Below, piece by piece: positions 1 to 9,598 of a stretch of DNA of 64,000 nucleotides. The notes under the pieces are model-generated. The model saw nothing but the letters and a program-made list of their open reading frames with translations, made no database searches and had not been told where the DNA came from. Within the stretch, counting starts at the first letter, position 1, and every line of letters begins with the position of its first letter. This DNA comes from Gemmatimonadaceae bacterium (GTDB taxonomy: Bacteria; Gemmatimonadota; Gemmatimonadetes; Gemmatimonadales; Gemmatimonadaceae): NCBI GenBank assembly GCA_025358925.1, contig JANYHT010000033.1, forward strand, positions 62,001 through 126,000, given 5' to 3'. The translations under genes were made by a program, and so were the position numbers.

Positions 1-42
1 GTCGGTCCAATTGAACGAGTTCACTATGGATCAACGAACACG

Positions 43-606
43 TTACAGCCGTTGTTCGACACTATCCCACAATTCCACGTACGCGACGCCTTGCTCGACG
101 CGCTCGATCACTACGTCGGTGCCATCGGCAACGGCCGTACCATCGAGACTGCGTGTTGGCAGCAAGTATTCCCGTTGGTCGAGCGCATACCGTAATTCGC
201 CAATACCGTGCGCTGGAATTGGTCGTGTGAGTCGGCCGATCGTGCCTTGCAAAAGGAAGCGTTCATCCATCTGCTCCGCGCGCGCGCCAGGAATAGCCCA
301 CCGTGCGATGAGTACCGATTGCAGCGTCATCGCGAGCGCGCCTACCACGCCGGCCACGCCGATCTGCGCGGCCATCGGCCACGCGGTATTCCGCGTCACA
401 AGGTAGGCAGTTAAACCAAAGCCAATCGTGAACGCCGCGAACGATGCAAGATTGAACAGCGGCGACGGTTCGGCGGCTGGATCATGCTCGCTCAAACGTT
501 CGTGCGGCGCGATCACGGGACGCACACGACGCCCCGTGCCGTATAGCATCGCGAAGACGCCAAGCACAAGTCCGGACATCAGCATGACAAGCGAGATGGA
601 AAGCAC
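43..606 (-). CDS. NfeD-like membrane protein
   Basis: 187 residues. A hydrophobic N-terminal helix (about 1-22) and two further membrane segments (about 50-68 and 72-100) precede a soluble C-terminal part (about 120-187) whose glycine and short beta-strand spacing (GTIGRLTRPI...) looks like the OB-fold of NfeD proteins. NfeD proteins usually pair with SPFH/stomatin proteins in membrane microdomains. Here no SPFH gene is adjacent; the only one in the window is near 61 kb. The family call rests on topology and spacing, not on a diagnostic motif, so it could be another small OB-fold membrane protein. The gene ends 43 bases from the window edge and the 159 bases upstream, toward the hydrolase gene, show no clear promoter. 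Confidence 0.6.
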   Translation of the reverse strand: MLSISLVMLMSGLVLGVFAMLYGTGRRVRPVIAPHERLSEHDPAAEPSPLFNLASFAAFTIGFGLTAYLVTRNTAWPMAAQIGVAGVVGALAMTLQSVLIARWAIPGARAEQMDERFLLQGTIGRLTRPIPAHGIGELRYALDQREYLLPTRSLDGTAVADGTDVVIERVEQGVAYVELWDSVEQRL

Positions 607-765
607 GAGACGATACCGATAACGTCAGTCGATCACCACGTCGACGGGACGAGGCGACGCGACACTGAACGAGAAATCCCAACAGTCCTGATCGTAATTT
701 ACGTTGCCTTACGCAGCCATAGCAGCGATAAGCTGTGCTCGGTTGGTTACAATGCACTTAATAAC

Positions 766-1794
766 TCATCGAAATCGCTCCGAGAGAAATTCCGACGCGC
801 GCCATTCGCCGTAATACCACGGTTTCCATGGCCATCGTCCGGCGGTGAATCCAACGTGGCCGCCGCGCGCTGGGAACTCCACGGTGAGCGCGGCATTGTT
901 CGCGGCGACGTTTCGGACATCATCGAGCACGGCGGGCGGAAGAAACGGATCGTCAATCGCACTGAGCAGCAACAAGGGGACGGTGACACCGCGCAAAAAT
1001 GGCAGTGCGCTCGCACGCGCATAGTAATCTTTCGCACCGGTAAACCCGTGCAATGGGGCGGTGAAGTGCTCGTCGAATTCCCAAAGCGTTCGCGCATGTT
1101 TCACCGTCGCGAGTGCCGCGAGCTCGTCATGGCGCGCGATTTTGGCCAAAGCTTTCGGAATGAGCGAGCGCAAAAATGCTTGCTCGTACACCATACCAAA
1201 ACCACGGCCGATTTGTCGCGAGGCACGTGCCAGATCAAATGGGACGGACATTGCCACAGCACCGACGACTTGCGATGACATCGATGCGCCACGCTCGCCA
1301 AGCAGTTTGCACAGCACATTCCCACCAAGGGAAACACCAACAAGTCCAAGTGGCGCAGTTGGAAATTGGGCGACGATGCGGTCGATGACCAATGCCGGAT
1401 CGCTAGTCTCGCCCGAATGATAGCTGCGCGGCAAACGATTCGGTTGCGAACCGCACGTCCGAAAAAGCAGCAGATCAGCGGCCCAGCCCCGCGCCTGTGC
1501 TTCGCGAAACATTGCGCGCGCGTAGTGTGAGTGCACACCGCCCTCGAGACCGTGTAGGAGCAGGATACGAGGCGCATTCGCCGGTAGCGCGGTACTCGGT
1601 ATCAAGCGCACGATTTCCAGGAAGTCACCGTCGGGAGTGTCCCATCGCTCAACGCGCGTGTTGGCGACGGGCTCGCGTCGCCCGATCCGCCCCCAGAGCG
1701 TGGCGGTGTGCGCGTCAGGCAACCACCACGCGGGGCGATACGCGGGGCGATACGCGGATGAAGACGCCGGGCGATGTAGCGACGTGGTCATCAA
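766..1794 (-). CDS. YheT-family alpha/beta hydrolase
   Basis: 342 residues, normal for the YheT/EMB8 family of cytosolic alpha/beta hydrolases (putative esterases, substrate unknown). Visible elements are the oxyanion-side HGLEGG (about 81-86), the nucleophile elbow GVSLGGN with Ser155, a late acidic residue in AIDDPF (about 282) and the catalytic His in RGGHVGF (about 320). The family-typical phrase on aromatic Trp-Leu-Pro-Asp-x-His-x-x-Thr-Leu is present near residue 24. There is no signal peptide. The start is followed by a short repeated AYRP segment, so an internal start is possible. It stands alone on the minus strand, divergent from the small membrane protein at 1874. Confidence 0.88.
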   Translation of the reverse strand: MMTTSLHRPASSSAYRPAYRPAWWLPDAHTATLWGRIGRREPVANTRVERWDTPDGDFLEIVRLIPSTALPANAPRILLLHGLEGGVHSHYARAMFREAQARGWAADLLLFRTCGSQPNRLPRSYHSGETSDPALVIDRIVAQFPTAPLGLVGVSLGGNVLCKLLGERGASMSSQVVGAVAMSVPFDLARASRQIGRGFGMVYEQAFLRSLIPKALAKIARHDELAALATVKHARTLWEFDEHFTAPLHGFTGAKDYYARASALPFLRGVTVPLLLLSAIDDPFLPPAVLDDVRNVAANNAALTVEFPARGGHVGFTAGRWPWKPWYYGEWRASEFLSERFR

Positions 1795-1873
1795 TTGTGC
1801 GAGAGTAGATTTGCGCGGATCATCACGCAGAAGCTACCAACCAGGAGAAGTAAACGGTGCCGGTGACACGGTA

Positions 1874-2194
1874 ATGGAAACATTTGTCGCAACATTTGTC
1901 GCGGCGGCCGCAAGCGCTGTGGTGGCCGCGATCGTGGGACACGGTGTATTGCGCCCGCTGCTTGAAGCACGCGGCATTATACCGTGGACCATCCGCGACT
2001 CGATCGGAGCGCTCCCGCTCGTCCTGCTGGGAAGCGCCGCATTTGGAGCCGGAGTCGAACGTCTTTCGGGCTGGCTGTTCGGTGCGTGCGGAGTGATCAT
2101 CCCTCCCGCTGGCGCGTTCGTCGCGCTGTTGTTCATCGTGATCGGCCTGCTGATGCTGCGACTCGGCCTGCTCGCCCTTCGTAAGCTTACCTGA
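1874..2194 (+). CDS. small three-helix membrane protein
   Basis: 106 residues made almost wholly of three hydrophobic stretches (about 3-22, 35-55, 68-98) joined by short loops. The reading frame is open further upstream to 1637, but that part is antisense to the hydrolase gene and poor in hydrophobic residues, so the ATG at 1874 is preferred. An AGGAG lies about 28 bases before it, which is too far for a normal ribosome site, so the start is not certain. No family is recognised. It is followed after 48 bases by the DctA-like transporter gene and may be cotranscribed with it. Confidence 0.6.
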   Translation: METFVATFVAAAASAVVAAIVGHGVLRPLLEARGIIPWTIRDSIGALPLVLLGSAAFGAGVERLSGWLFGACGVIIPPAGAFVALLFIVIGLLMLRLGLLALRKLT

Positions 2195-2242
2195 CTCGCC
2201 GTGGCGTACGCGCCTTCGCGGCGGCGTCACACTCCGGCCACC

Positions 2243-3499
2243 ATGCTTCGACGTCTCGCTCGCAATCTGACCGTGCAAGTGCTCTTCGCTGTGATCTGCG
2301 GCGTTGTCTTGGGTGTCGTTGATCCTGGATTTGCGAAACAGCTGAAGCCCGTCGGAGACACGTTCATCAATCTGGTGAAGATGGTGATTACGCCGATCAT
2401 CTTTTTGACGATCGTGCACGGCATTGCATCCATGGCCGACTTGCGCAAACTCGGTCGTGTTGGCGGGAAGGCGTTGCTGTACTTCGAGATTGTGTCGACG
2501 ATTGCGCTGGCAATCGGGTTAGTAATTGTGAACGTGACGAAGCCCGGCGCTGGACTCGATGCCACGACGCTGGCCACCGGCGATATCTCCTCGTACACCA
2601 AGGTGGCCGCGCAGCAGAGCATGCTGGAATTCTTTTTGCACATCGTACCGAGCAATGTGGTGGCGGCATTCGCGTCTGGCGATCTACTACCGGTGGTGTT
2701 CTTCTCCGTGCTATTTGGTGTCGCGCTCACCGCAACGGGCGAAGCGGGGCGTGAAGTTGCGGATTTATTGTTGCGCGTGCAATCGGTGTTTTTTCGCATC
2801 GTTGCCATCGTGATGAAGGTCGCGCCGATCGGTGCGTTTGGCGCGATGGCGTTCACCATTGGAACGTTTGGATTGAAGACGTTATTGCCACTCGGCCGCT
2901 TGATGCTTGATGTATACCTCACGATGGCGCTCTTTGTTTTTGTCGTGCTCGGTGGCATCTGTCGACTGTACGGCTTCCGCATTTTGAGTTTGCTACGCTT
3001 TATACGCGAAGAAATTTTATTGGTACTGGGCACGTCGTCATCCGAGGCGGCACTCCCACGCATGTTGGAAAAAATGGAGCGCTACGGCTGCGCAAAACCC
3101 GTGGTAGGGTTGGTGATTCCGACAGGCTACTCGTTCAATCTTGACGGGACGAGCATCTACTTATCGATGGCCACGATTTTCATCGCGCAAGTATACCGCG
3201 TGGACCTGAGCCTCTCGCAGCAACTCACACTGCTGGGCATTCTTATGCTCACGTCGAAGGGCGCGGCGGGCGTTACCGGATCAGGCTTTATCGTGTTGGC
3301 GAGTACTCTCGCGGCAACACGCACGGTACCGGTGGAAGGCGTAGCCTTGCTGCTTGGTGTTGATCGATTCATGTCCGAAGCGCGCGCCATTACGAATCTC
3401 ATTGGCAACGGTGTGGCGACGTTAGTGATCTCACGCAGTGAAGGTGCATTTGACGATGCAAAGCGTGTGATTGCGGAGTCTACGCCGTCGATTTCGTAG
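2243..3499 (+). CDS. dctA: DctA-like C4-dicarboxylate:cation symporter
   Basis: 418 residues, the usual length for the DAACS family (DctA, GltP), which takes up dicarboxylates or acidic amino acids with protons or sodium across the inner membrane. The serine-rich hairpin segment GTSSSEAALPRM, the conserved PTGYSFNLDGTSIY and the later KGAAGVTGSGFIVLA are all present; the tyrosine-containing PTGYSFNLDG form is typical of DctA rather than glutamate carriers. About eight hydrophobic segments are seen. A GTG at 2201 would add 14 basic residues. The ATG at 2243 begins where DctA proteins usually begin (LRRLARNLTVQVL) and is preferred. No Shine-Dalgarno sequence is seen at either start. Substrate is inferred from family. 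Confidence 0.85.
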   Translation: MLRRLARNLTVQVLFAVICGVVLGVVDPGFAKQLKPVGDTFINLVKMVITPIIFLTIVHGIASMADLRKLGRVGGKALLYFEIVSTIALAIGLVIVNVTKPGAGLDATTLATGDISSYTKVAAQQSMLEFFLHIVPSNVVAAFASGDLLPVVFFSVLFGVALTATGEAGREVADLLLRVQSVFFRIVAIVMKVAPIGAFGAMAFTIGTFGLKTLLPLGRLMLDVYLTMALFVFVVLGGICRLYGFRILSLLRFIREEILLVLGTSSSEAALPRMLEKMERYGCAKPVVGLVIPTGYSFNLDGTSIYLSMATIFIAQVYRVDLSLSQQLTLLGILMLTSKGAAGVTGSGFIVLASTLAATRTVPVEGVALLLGVDRFMSEARAITNLIGNGVATLVISRSEGAFDDAKRVIAESTPSIS

Positions 3500-3520
3500 C
3501 ACGCCGATCTATTACGACGT

Positions 3521-3880
3521 ATGCCGCCCGCTGAGTTGCAGGTTCAGATATTTGGTACGAAGAAAAACGCAGAAACGCGCAAGGCGCTGCGTTTCTTTGC
3601 CGAGCGACGCGTGAAGACACATTTCGTCGATTTGCAAGAGCGTGCGGCCGCATTGGGCGAACTGCGTCGATTCGCGCAAAAATTTGGTGTCGAAAAATTG
3701 ATTGACCGCGAGTCGAAGCGATTTGCCGAGCTTGGATTGCGTACGGCGCTGTACGGTGAAGAACGATGGCTGACGATTTTAGCGGACGAACCGCTCTTGT
3801 TACGACAGCCACTCGCGCGGCTCCAGCACAAGTTGACGATTGGTATGCAGGATACGACCTGGAAGGAATGGTTGGGGTGA
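3521..3880 (+). CDS. ArsC/Spx-like thioredoxin-fold protein lacking the Cys
   Basis: 119 residues with the length and layout of ArsC/Spx-like proteins: beta strand LQVQIFGT, then a helix starting KNAETRKALRFF, then the VKTHFVDL strand. In arsenate reductases and Spx the first helix begins with a catalytic Cys (C-x-x-x-R-K-A). Here the position is Asn (N-A-E-T-R-K-A), and there is no cysteine anywhere in the protein. The Arg-Lys that follows is kept. It therefore cannot work as a thiol arsenate reductase, and a binding or regulatory role is more likely. It lies 21 bases after dctA in the same direction. Confidence 0.72.
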   Translation: MPPAELQVQIFGTKKNAETRKALRFFAERRVKTHFVDLQERAAALGELRRFAQKFGVEKLIDRESKRFAELGLRTALYGEERWLTILADEPLLLRQPLARLQHKLTIGMQDTTWKEWLG

Positions 3881-3927
3881 TACGCTGCGGATGTGCAGTC
3901 CGTGCGCGATCTCGCTAATTGTCGGTG

Positions 3928-5298
3928 ATGCTACACGCTCCAGTTCGCTGGATTGCTCGGCGCTGCCTGCGATGGTTTTATCGTGAACGGCGCTTTGTCG
4001 GACTGGAACGCATTCCTGCGCGCGGTCCCGTTTTGCTCATCGGAAATCATCCCAACGACATCCCCGATGTGTTGTGTGGGTATCTCACTACGCCACGTCG
4101 TGTGCTGTATGTGGCCACCGTTTCAGGTGCAACATCGGCGATTTCACAGGCGATGTACCGCGGACTCGGGGTTATTCCCGTGGCGCGTGTCCGCGATGCT
4201 CGAAAGTTGCGTGTACAGGGGATTGATGCAGCGGCCATGAACACAGAGGCGTTTGCGCGCGTGGTGAAACTGCTACGAGCGGGAGAGATTGTTGGGGTGT
4301 TTCCGGAGGGTGGGGTTCACGACGGACCATCGCTCGGCGCATTTCGCGCTGGTGTCGCCAAAATGGCGCTTACTTGTGGTCATAGTGGCTTAAAAAGTGA
4401 AATACAGATTGTTGCATTCGGTCAGCAATACGACGCGATGCGAACGCCGAGGAGTGACGTAACGGTTGTGGTTTCGGAACCGCTCGTACTCAGCGACTGG
4501 CTTGCGGCGCACGCCGAGTTTCACACAAACATCGCGCTGTCGCTCCGCGATGAAATGCGATCGGTGCTTCTCACGGTGACCCGAAATTCGTCAACATGGG
4601 CGTCGGCCACCGCGCGAGATCGCCTCTGCGCGGTGATCGGCGCATTGGAGTCGGGTGGCGATGCGTCTCCGCTCGTGTCGGCAGCGCGCGTGCAGGCGAT
4701 GTGCGCCACCGCGTCCGACGCTGCGGAATGGCCAGACGGCGCGCTGCGGCCGCTCGTCGATGAGATCATTGCGACCATCGGGCGCGCGGGCGGCATTGCA
4801 ACGTCGTCGCGTGACTGTGCCCGCGTATGCGCGGCCTGCGGCGTGCCGCACGTCATGTCCAGCTGGCCATCGCCATTGCTGCTGCGTCTGACGGCGCCGA
4901 TCGGATTGTGCGGACTGCTGGTTCACGGTCCGATACTCGTCGTGATCTGGAAACTGGCCAAGCGTTCGACAAAAGATCGCACCGAATGGGTGGCCCGCGC
5001 CTTTGTCCCGGGGCTGTACCTTATGTTGCTCTGGTACGCGGTGTTGGGCGGCATGTTCGCTGTGGGGCTGCACGCCTCCGCGCACTCGGCATGGTTAGCA
5101 GTTCCGGCCGTGATGCTGCTACCCCGACTTGGCGATCTCGCCGTGAGTTGGCGTGACGCGGTCAACGCCGAGCGTTTACGTCGCCGAGTGATGCGTTGGT
5201 CGGAGGCAGACCGCGCGGCCGTGTGTACAACGGCGAGCGCCCTTCGCGCCGCATGGCATTCCTATCAAACGAGTTCTGTTGTGAAGGCATCGGTATGA
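3928..5298 (+). CDS. PlsC-like acyltransferase with C-terminal membrane domain
   Basis: 456 residues. The N-terminal half is a glycerolipid acyltransferase (PlsC/LPLAT) domain: the block I motif appears as GNHPNDIPD (about 41-49) and the block III motif as VGVFPEGG (about 125-132). The C-terminal 150 residues carry two or three hydrophobic helices (about 315-335, 350-385), as in other long acyltransferases of this group. The likely role is acylation of lysophosphatidate or a related lipid at the inner membrane; the exact acceptor is unknown. A TTG (3919) and a GTG (3925) lie just upstream of the chosen ATG. The stop overlaps the next gene in an ATGA, so the two are translationally coupled. 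Confidence 0.85.
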   Translation: MLHAPVRWIARRCLRWFYRERRFVGLERIPARGPVLLIGNHPNDIPDVLCGYLTTPRRVLYVATVSGATSAISQAMYRGLGVIPVARVRDARKLRVQGIDAAAMNTEAFARVVKLLRAGEIVGVFPEGGVHDGPSLGAFRAGVAKMALTCGHSGLKSEIQIVAFGQQYDAMRTPRSDVTVVVSEPLVLSDWLAAHAEFHTNIALSLRDEMRSVLLTVTRNSSTWASATARDRLCAVIGALESGGDASPLVSAARVQAMCATASDAAEWPDGALRPLVDEIIATIGRAGGIATSSRDCARVCAACGVPHVMSSWPSPLLLRLTAPIGLCGLLVHGPILVVIWKLAKRSTKDRTEWVARAFVPGLYLMLLWYAVLGGMFAVGLHASAHSAWLAVPAVMLLPRLGDLAVSWRDAVNAERLRRRVMRWSEADRAAVCTTASALRAAWHSYQTSSVVKASV

Positions 5299-7349
5299 CA
5301 CTGCTCGCCGTGGGAAACGCGGGAGTCGATTTTGGCGCGTCGGAGATTTTCCGCGATATCACGTTCACGATTGCCGATCGTGATCGCTGGGCGATTGTTG
5401 GAAGAAACGGGACGGGCAAGACAACGCTGATCAAGCTCATCACCGGAGACCTCGTGCCCACGCGTGGTACGGTGACGCGTCAGCCTGGCCTTCGTGTGGC
5501 CCTGATGGATCAGCATCGGCGGTTTCCGGAAGACATGTCGTTGTGGGAGATCGTGGCAGGCGCGTTTGGCGAACTGCGTGACTTGGAGCATTCGCTCGCC
5601 GATCAGGCGGCCAATCTTGAGTACGACCACGGCGAACTTGCGATGGCGAAGTACGGCCGTGATTTGGAGCGTTTCGAACGCGATGGCGGCTACCAGATGG
5701 CAGCCAAGGTTGACTCGGTGCTGATGGGTGTGGGTTTCGATCCCGACGCGGCGAAGACAACGTCGATCGGCACGTTGAGTGGTGGCGAACGTGGGCGTGT
5801 TGCGCTTGCCCGTCAGCTCGCGACGCCCGCGGAACTGTTGTTGTTGGACGAACCAACGAATCACCTTGATCTTGAAACGACGGCGTGGCTCGAGAACTAT
5901 TTGCGCGAGACGGATCGCACGGTGGTGTGCATTAGTCATGATCGCGCGTTTCTCGCGGCGATGGCCGATCACGTGCTGCATTTCGAAGGTGGGACGGCGT
6001 TTGCCTACAACGGCGGGTATGCGTCGTTCATCACGCAACGCGAAGAGCGTCGGCTCACGCAGCTGCGCCAGTTTGATCAACAGTCCAAGAAAATTGCGTC
6101 AGAGTTGGAGTACATCGCGCGCAATCTCGCGGGTGTAAATACAGCGCAAGCGAAAGGTCGACGAAAGCGCTTGGAGCGCATGCCGCGTTTGTCGGCGCCC
6201 ATCGGTGCGGACGGCGTGATGGCGTTGCGACTCACGGCGGGCAATCGCAGTGGCGATCGCGTGATTGAGGCGGAACACGTGACGGTGGCGGTTGAAGGAC
6301 GCGATCTCATTCGCGATGCGAATGTGGTGCTCGAGCGCGGCGAGGTGGTGGCGTTGCTCGGGCCGAACGGTTCTGGGAAAACAACGCTGATCAAAACGCT
6401 TCTCGAGGAGCATCCTGTTGCGGCCGGTCGCGTAAAAATCGGGCCATCATCGACGGTTGCCTATTACCGACAGGATCTTGCGCATTTGCCGTTGGGCAGC
6501 GCGATCTACGATGTGATTGCGAATTTGCGACCCCTCTGGGAGCGTCGCCAAGTGCAGGGACATCTTGGACGATTCGGTTTCAGTGGCGATGAGGTACAAC
6601 GCACCGTTGGCACGTTGTCTGGTGGTGAACGGGCGCGCGTGGCGTTGGCGTTGCTCACGCTCGAAACCTCAAACCTGCTCATTCTCGACGAACCGACCAA
6701 CCATCTCGACGTCGAATCGATTGAAGCGATGGAAGACGCGATCGAGAGCTACGAGGGCAGCATGCTCATCGTGAGCCACGACCGAGCTGTGCTGCGCGGG
6801 GTCGCCACGCAGGTATGGGAAGTGCGCGACCAAAAGTTGATCGTCTTTCCTGGCAGCTTTGTTGAGTGGGAAGAGGCGCGCGCCGAAACGAAGGCAAAGG
6901 CGGAACGTGAAGCGCGCGAGCTCAGTGCGCGCGAAACCGAGCGCAACGCGAAGGCGCGAGCCCAAGCCAATGCAACGGCCAATGCGAACGCGCGCGCATC
7001 CAAACAGTCACCGGCTACACATTCGGCCAAGGGCAGCGGGAAGCACATGCACGCCGCTCCGTCCGGTGGCAAGCACACAAAAGTCGCCGATGGCGATGCA
7101 CGGAAGACTGCGCGCGTCGCAGAAAAAGCGTTGGCTGATGCGGAGCTGCGGGTGGCGGTGTTGGAAGGTCGGATTGCGGAGCTCACTCGTGCGCTCGAGG
7201 ATATGACACTCTACGACACGCCGCACGGTGTGCAGCGTGCGCAAGATCTTGGCCGCGAGTTGGACGAAGCCAAGGACGCGTTAGATGAGGCCGTTTTTGA
7301 ATGGACCGCCGCCGCAGAACGCGCACAGACGAACGCCAAATCCAGGTAG
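5295..7349 (+). CDS. ABC-F family ATPase
   Basis: 684 residues with two ABC domains and no membrane segment, the pattern of ABC-F translation factors (Uup/EttA type) that act on ribosomes. Domain 1 has Walker A GRNGTGKT (36-43), signature LSGGERGRVAL and Walker B LLLLDEPTNHLD. Domain 2 has LLGPNGSGKTT, LSGGERARVAL and LLILDEPTNHLD. A basic, Ala/Lys/Glu-rich tail from about 530 ends in a coiled coil like that of Uup. The frame is open upstream to 5196, but the ATG at 5295 forms an ATGA overlap with the acyltransferase gene and opens with the expected MTLLAVGNAGV strand. Confidence 0.92.
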   Translation: MTLLAVGNAGVDFGASEIFRDITFTIADRDRWAIVGRNGTGKTTLIKLITGDLVPTRGTVTRQPGLRVALMDQHRRFPEDMSLWEIVAGAFGELRDLEHSLADQAANLEYDHGELAMAKYGRDLERFERDGGYQMAAKVDSVLMGVGFDPDAAKTTSIGTLSGGERGRVALARQLATPAELLLLDEPTNHLDLETTAWLENYLRETDRTVVCISHDRAFLAAMADHVLHFEGGTAFAYNGGYASFITQREERRLTQLRQFDQQSKKIASELEYIARNLAGVNTAQAKGRRKRLERMPRLSAPIGADGVMALRLTAGNRSGDRVIEAEHVTVAVEGRDLIRDANVVLERGEVVALLGPNGSGKTTLIKTLLEEHPVAAGRVKIGPSSTVAYYRQDLAHLPLGSAIYDVIANLRPLWERRQVQGHLGRFGFSGDEVQRTVGTLSGGERARVALALLTLETSNLLILDEPTNHLDVESIEAMEDAIESYEGSMLIVSHDRAVLRGVATQVWEVRDQKLIVFPGSFVEWEEARAETKAKAEREARELSARETERNAKARAQANATANANARASKQSPATHSAKGSGKHMHAAPSGGKHTKVADGDARKTARVAEKALADAELRVAVLEGRIAELTRALEDMTLYDTPHGVQRAQDLGRELDEAKDALDEAVFEWTAAAERAQTNAKSR

Positions 7350-7351
7350 CG

Positions 7352-9598
7352 ATGATGTTTGCTCGACGCGCCGTTGCGACGACACTCACGTACGCAAGCC
7401 TTGTGTGTGTCCCATCATGTGTTTACGCGCAGGATGTTCGTGTAGTCACGATATCCCCAGATTCCACGCATGTGTTGTCGCGTCGTGCGTTGTCCGAATT
7501 GCTCGCCGACGCGAGTCGACGTAATGTCCTGCCAACGGATCTGCTGTCGTATCAGTCACGCGTCGAGACAGAAATTGCGGTGATCTTAAAGCGGGAAGAA
7601 GGCACCGAGGCCGTTGGCGCGGTCGAACAAGTGGCGAGTGTGTTGCGGTGGACGCGTACTGGCGTGTACAACCAGCATGTCGTTGGCTATCGTGCGCAGC
7701 AGTCGGGTGCCAATGTGTCGATGCTCACCGCGTTTCAAACGGGCTGGCTCACGCCGTCGCTTTACGGCAATCGACTGCGAGTCGTGCGTCGCACGCGCAC
7801 TGCGGATGCGGCGTTTGGCGCTGTTGCGACGGCACGTACGGACGGGAGCGATACGCTACTCGCCGTGCATCCGCTCGCGGTTGATCGTGATCAGTATTAT
7901 CGCTTTGCCGGCGGCGACACGGTCGTGACGATGCGTGTTGGTGATCGCGCAATACCCATTGTGCATGTGCGGGTGCAGCCGCGCGCGGATGTGCAGGCGC
8001 ACGTACTCTTATTTGATGGCGAGCTGGATCTGGATGCGTCACGCGGAACGCTGGTGCGCATGCGTGGCACATTTGTTCGAATGAATAGCACGCGTGGGCC
8101 TATCGCTGGTGCGCTGTTTGACGCAGTGGCGTTCATCGAATATGAAAACGCCGAGCGCATGGGTGCGTACTGGCTACCCGCGCGGCAGCGCGTCGAGTTA
8201 CAAGTCACGGCACCGTTCATTGGCGATGGTCGCGCAGTCGTTCGTATTGTGTCACGGTTTACGGATATGCAGGTGAACGATACGATGCTAGATGCACGTT
8301 CGCTCGCCGCCGCTGATTCGCTGCGCGCACGGGGCCGTCGTCGACTAACGTTTGCGACGCCCGATTCGCTTTCGCGTTTCGGCGCGTGGCGTTCGGACAT
8401 TGGCGACGTCACGGGGGGCATGCACGCGGATGACTTCGATGACATCGGACCCGATCGGTGGCGTGTAACGGGTCGTCCACGTTTTGACGTGACGGCCCCG
8501 CGCGCTTCGGACGTCTTCCATTTCAATCGCGTAGAAGGCGTATACACGGGCTTGGGCGTCAAAATCGCCATGCGTGATGTTGCGCCAGGCGTTGTGGTGC
8601 GCGCCAACGCCGGATGGGCGTGGAACGAAGGGACCACGCGCGGTCGCCTGTCGCTGGAGCGCACGCGCGGGGCATGGACGACAGAATTACGCGGTGGTCG
8701 TTCGCTTGATAACACGAATGATTTTCGCGTCCCGTTTGATTCGGGTTCGACCGTTGGTGCGCTCTTTAGCTCAGTCGATCCCTATGATTACGTGGACCGA
8801 CGTAGCGTCACGTTCGCCGTGATGCGCAGCGTAGCGGCGCGTACGTTGCTCCTTCGTGCAGAAGCTGGATATGCCGATGATCGCTATCGGCCAGCCAGGT
8901 ATCTGCGTAGTCCATTTGGCGGTGACGCGTTCCGCCCCAATCGCGGGGTTGACGCGGGTGGCTACGTGCGGTCGGCGGCATTGGTGGAGTGGCATCCCGA
9001 CGTGAACGCGGAGTTTGTACGCCCCGGTATGAGTGCGCGCGTATCGTACGAGCGCGGTGATGGTTCCATCAATTGGCAACGTTTCGAAGGTCGTGTTGTC
9101 GCACGCAAACCATTTGGACCGTTTGTAGCCATTGCGCGATCTGACATTGGCGTGGTGCTCGGCAACACCCCACCTTCGCAGCAGCTGTTCGAGCTCGGGA
9201 AGCAGCAGAACTTGCCTGGATATCTGGACAAGGAGTTCGCGGGAACGCGTGCGGCGGTATTGCGTGGGCAACTCGCGTACACGAGTCCGTGGTTGCGACA
9301 ACCCATTCGTGCACGACGATTGTTTTTACCAGCGATCGCACCCGGATTGAGTGTTGGATTGCAAGGTGGGTGGACAGAAATTCCCGATGCGGCCGCACGC
9401 GCAGCGGTGCGACGACTTGGCGCGTTGCCGGATAGTGCTGGCGTCCTTACGCCGGTTTCGCGCGCAACGGGCCGCGCGCGTGCGAGCGCGACCGCAGGAT
9501 TGCGTTTCTTTTCTGGCGGCGTCTTTGTTGGCGCAACACGCGCGATTGATCACGCCGCGCCGTGGCGCGCATTAGTTACGGTTGGGCAACAGTGGTGA
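7352..9598 (+). CDS. exported protein with C-terminal beta-barrel look
   Basis: 748 residues with an N-terminal signal peptide that ends at VYAQD (about residue 28). The first 370 residues are soluble with many short beta strands. From about residue 380 on, alternating polar and aromatic strands ending in an aromatic final residue (VTVGQQW) suggest an outer-membrane beta-barrel. I do not recognise a named family; Omp85/BamA-like surface proteins have a similar end. The start follows the ABC-F stop by two bases, so the genes probably share a transcript; a second Met follows the first. Its 3' end overlaps the convergent zinc-ribbon gene by 23 bases. Confidence 0.7.
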   Translation: MMFARRAVATTLTYASLVCVPSCVYAQDVRVVTISPDSTHVLSRRALSELLADASRRNVLPTDLLSYQSRVETEIAVILKREEGTEAVGAVEQVASVLRWTRTGVYNQHVVGYRAQQSGANVSMLTAFQTGWLTPSLYGNRLRVVRRTRTADAAFGAVATARTDGSDTLLAVHPLAVDRDQYYRFAGGDTVVTMRVGDRAIPIVHVRVQPRADVQAHVLLFDGELDLDASRGTLVRMRGTFVRMNSTRGPIAGALFDAVAFIEYENAERMGAYWLPARQRVELQVTAPFIGDGRAVVRIVSRFTDMQVNDTMLDARSLAAADSLRARGRRRLTFATPDSLSRFGAWRSDIGDVTGGMHADDFDDIGPDRWRVTGRPRFDVTAPRASDVFHFNRVEGVYTGLGVKIAMRDVAPGVVVRANAGWAWNEGTTRGRLSLERTRGAWTTELRGGRSLDNTNDFRVPFDSGSTVGALFSSVDPYDYVDRRSVTFAVMRSVAARTLLLRAEAGYADDRYRPARYLRSPFGGDAFRPNRGVDAGGYVRSAALVEWHPDVNAEFVRPGMSARVSYERGDGSINWQRFEGRVVARKPFGPFVAIARSDIGVVLGNTPPSQQLFELGKQQNLPGYLDKEFAGTRAAVLRGQLAYTSPWLRQPIRARRLFLPAIAPGLSVGLQGGWTEIPDAAARAAVRRLGALPDSAGVLTPVSRATGRARASATAGLRFFSGGVFVGATRAIDHAAPWRALVTVGQQW

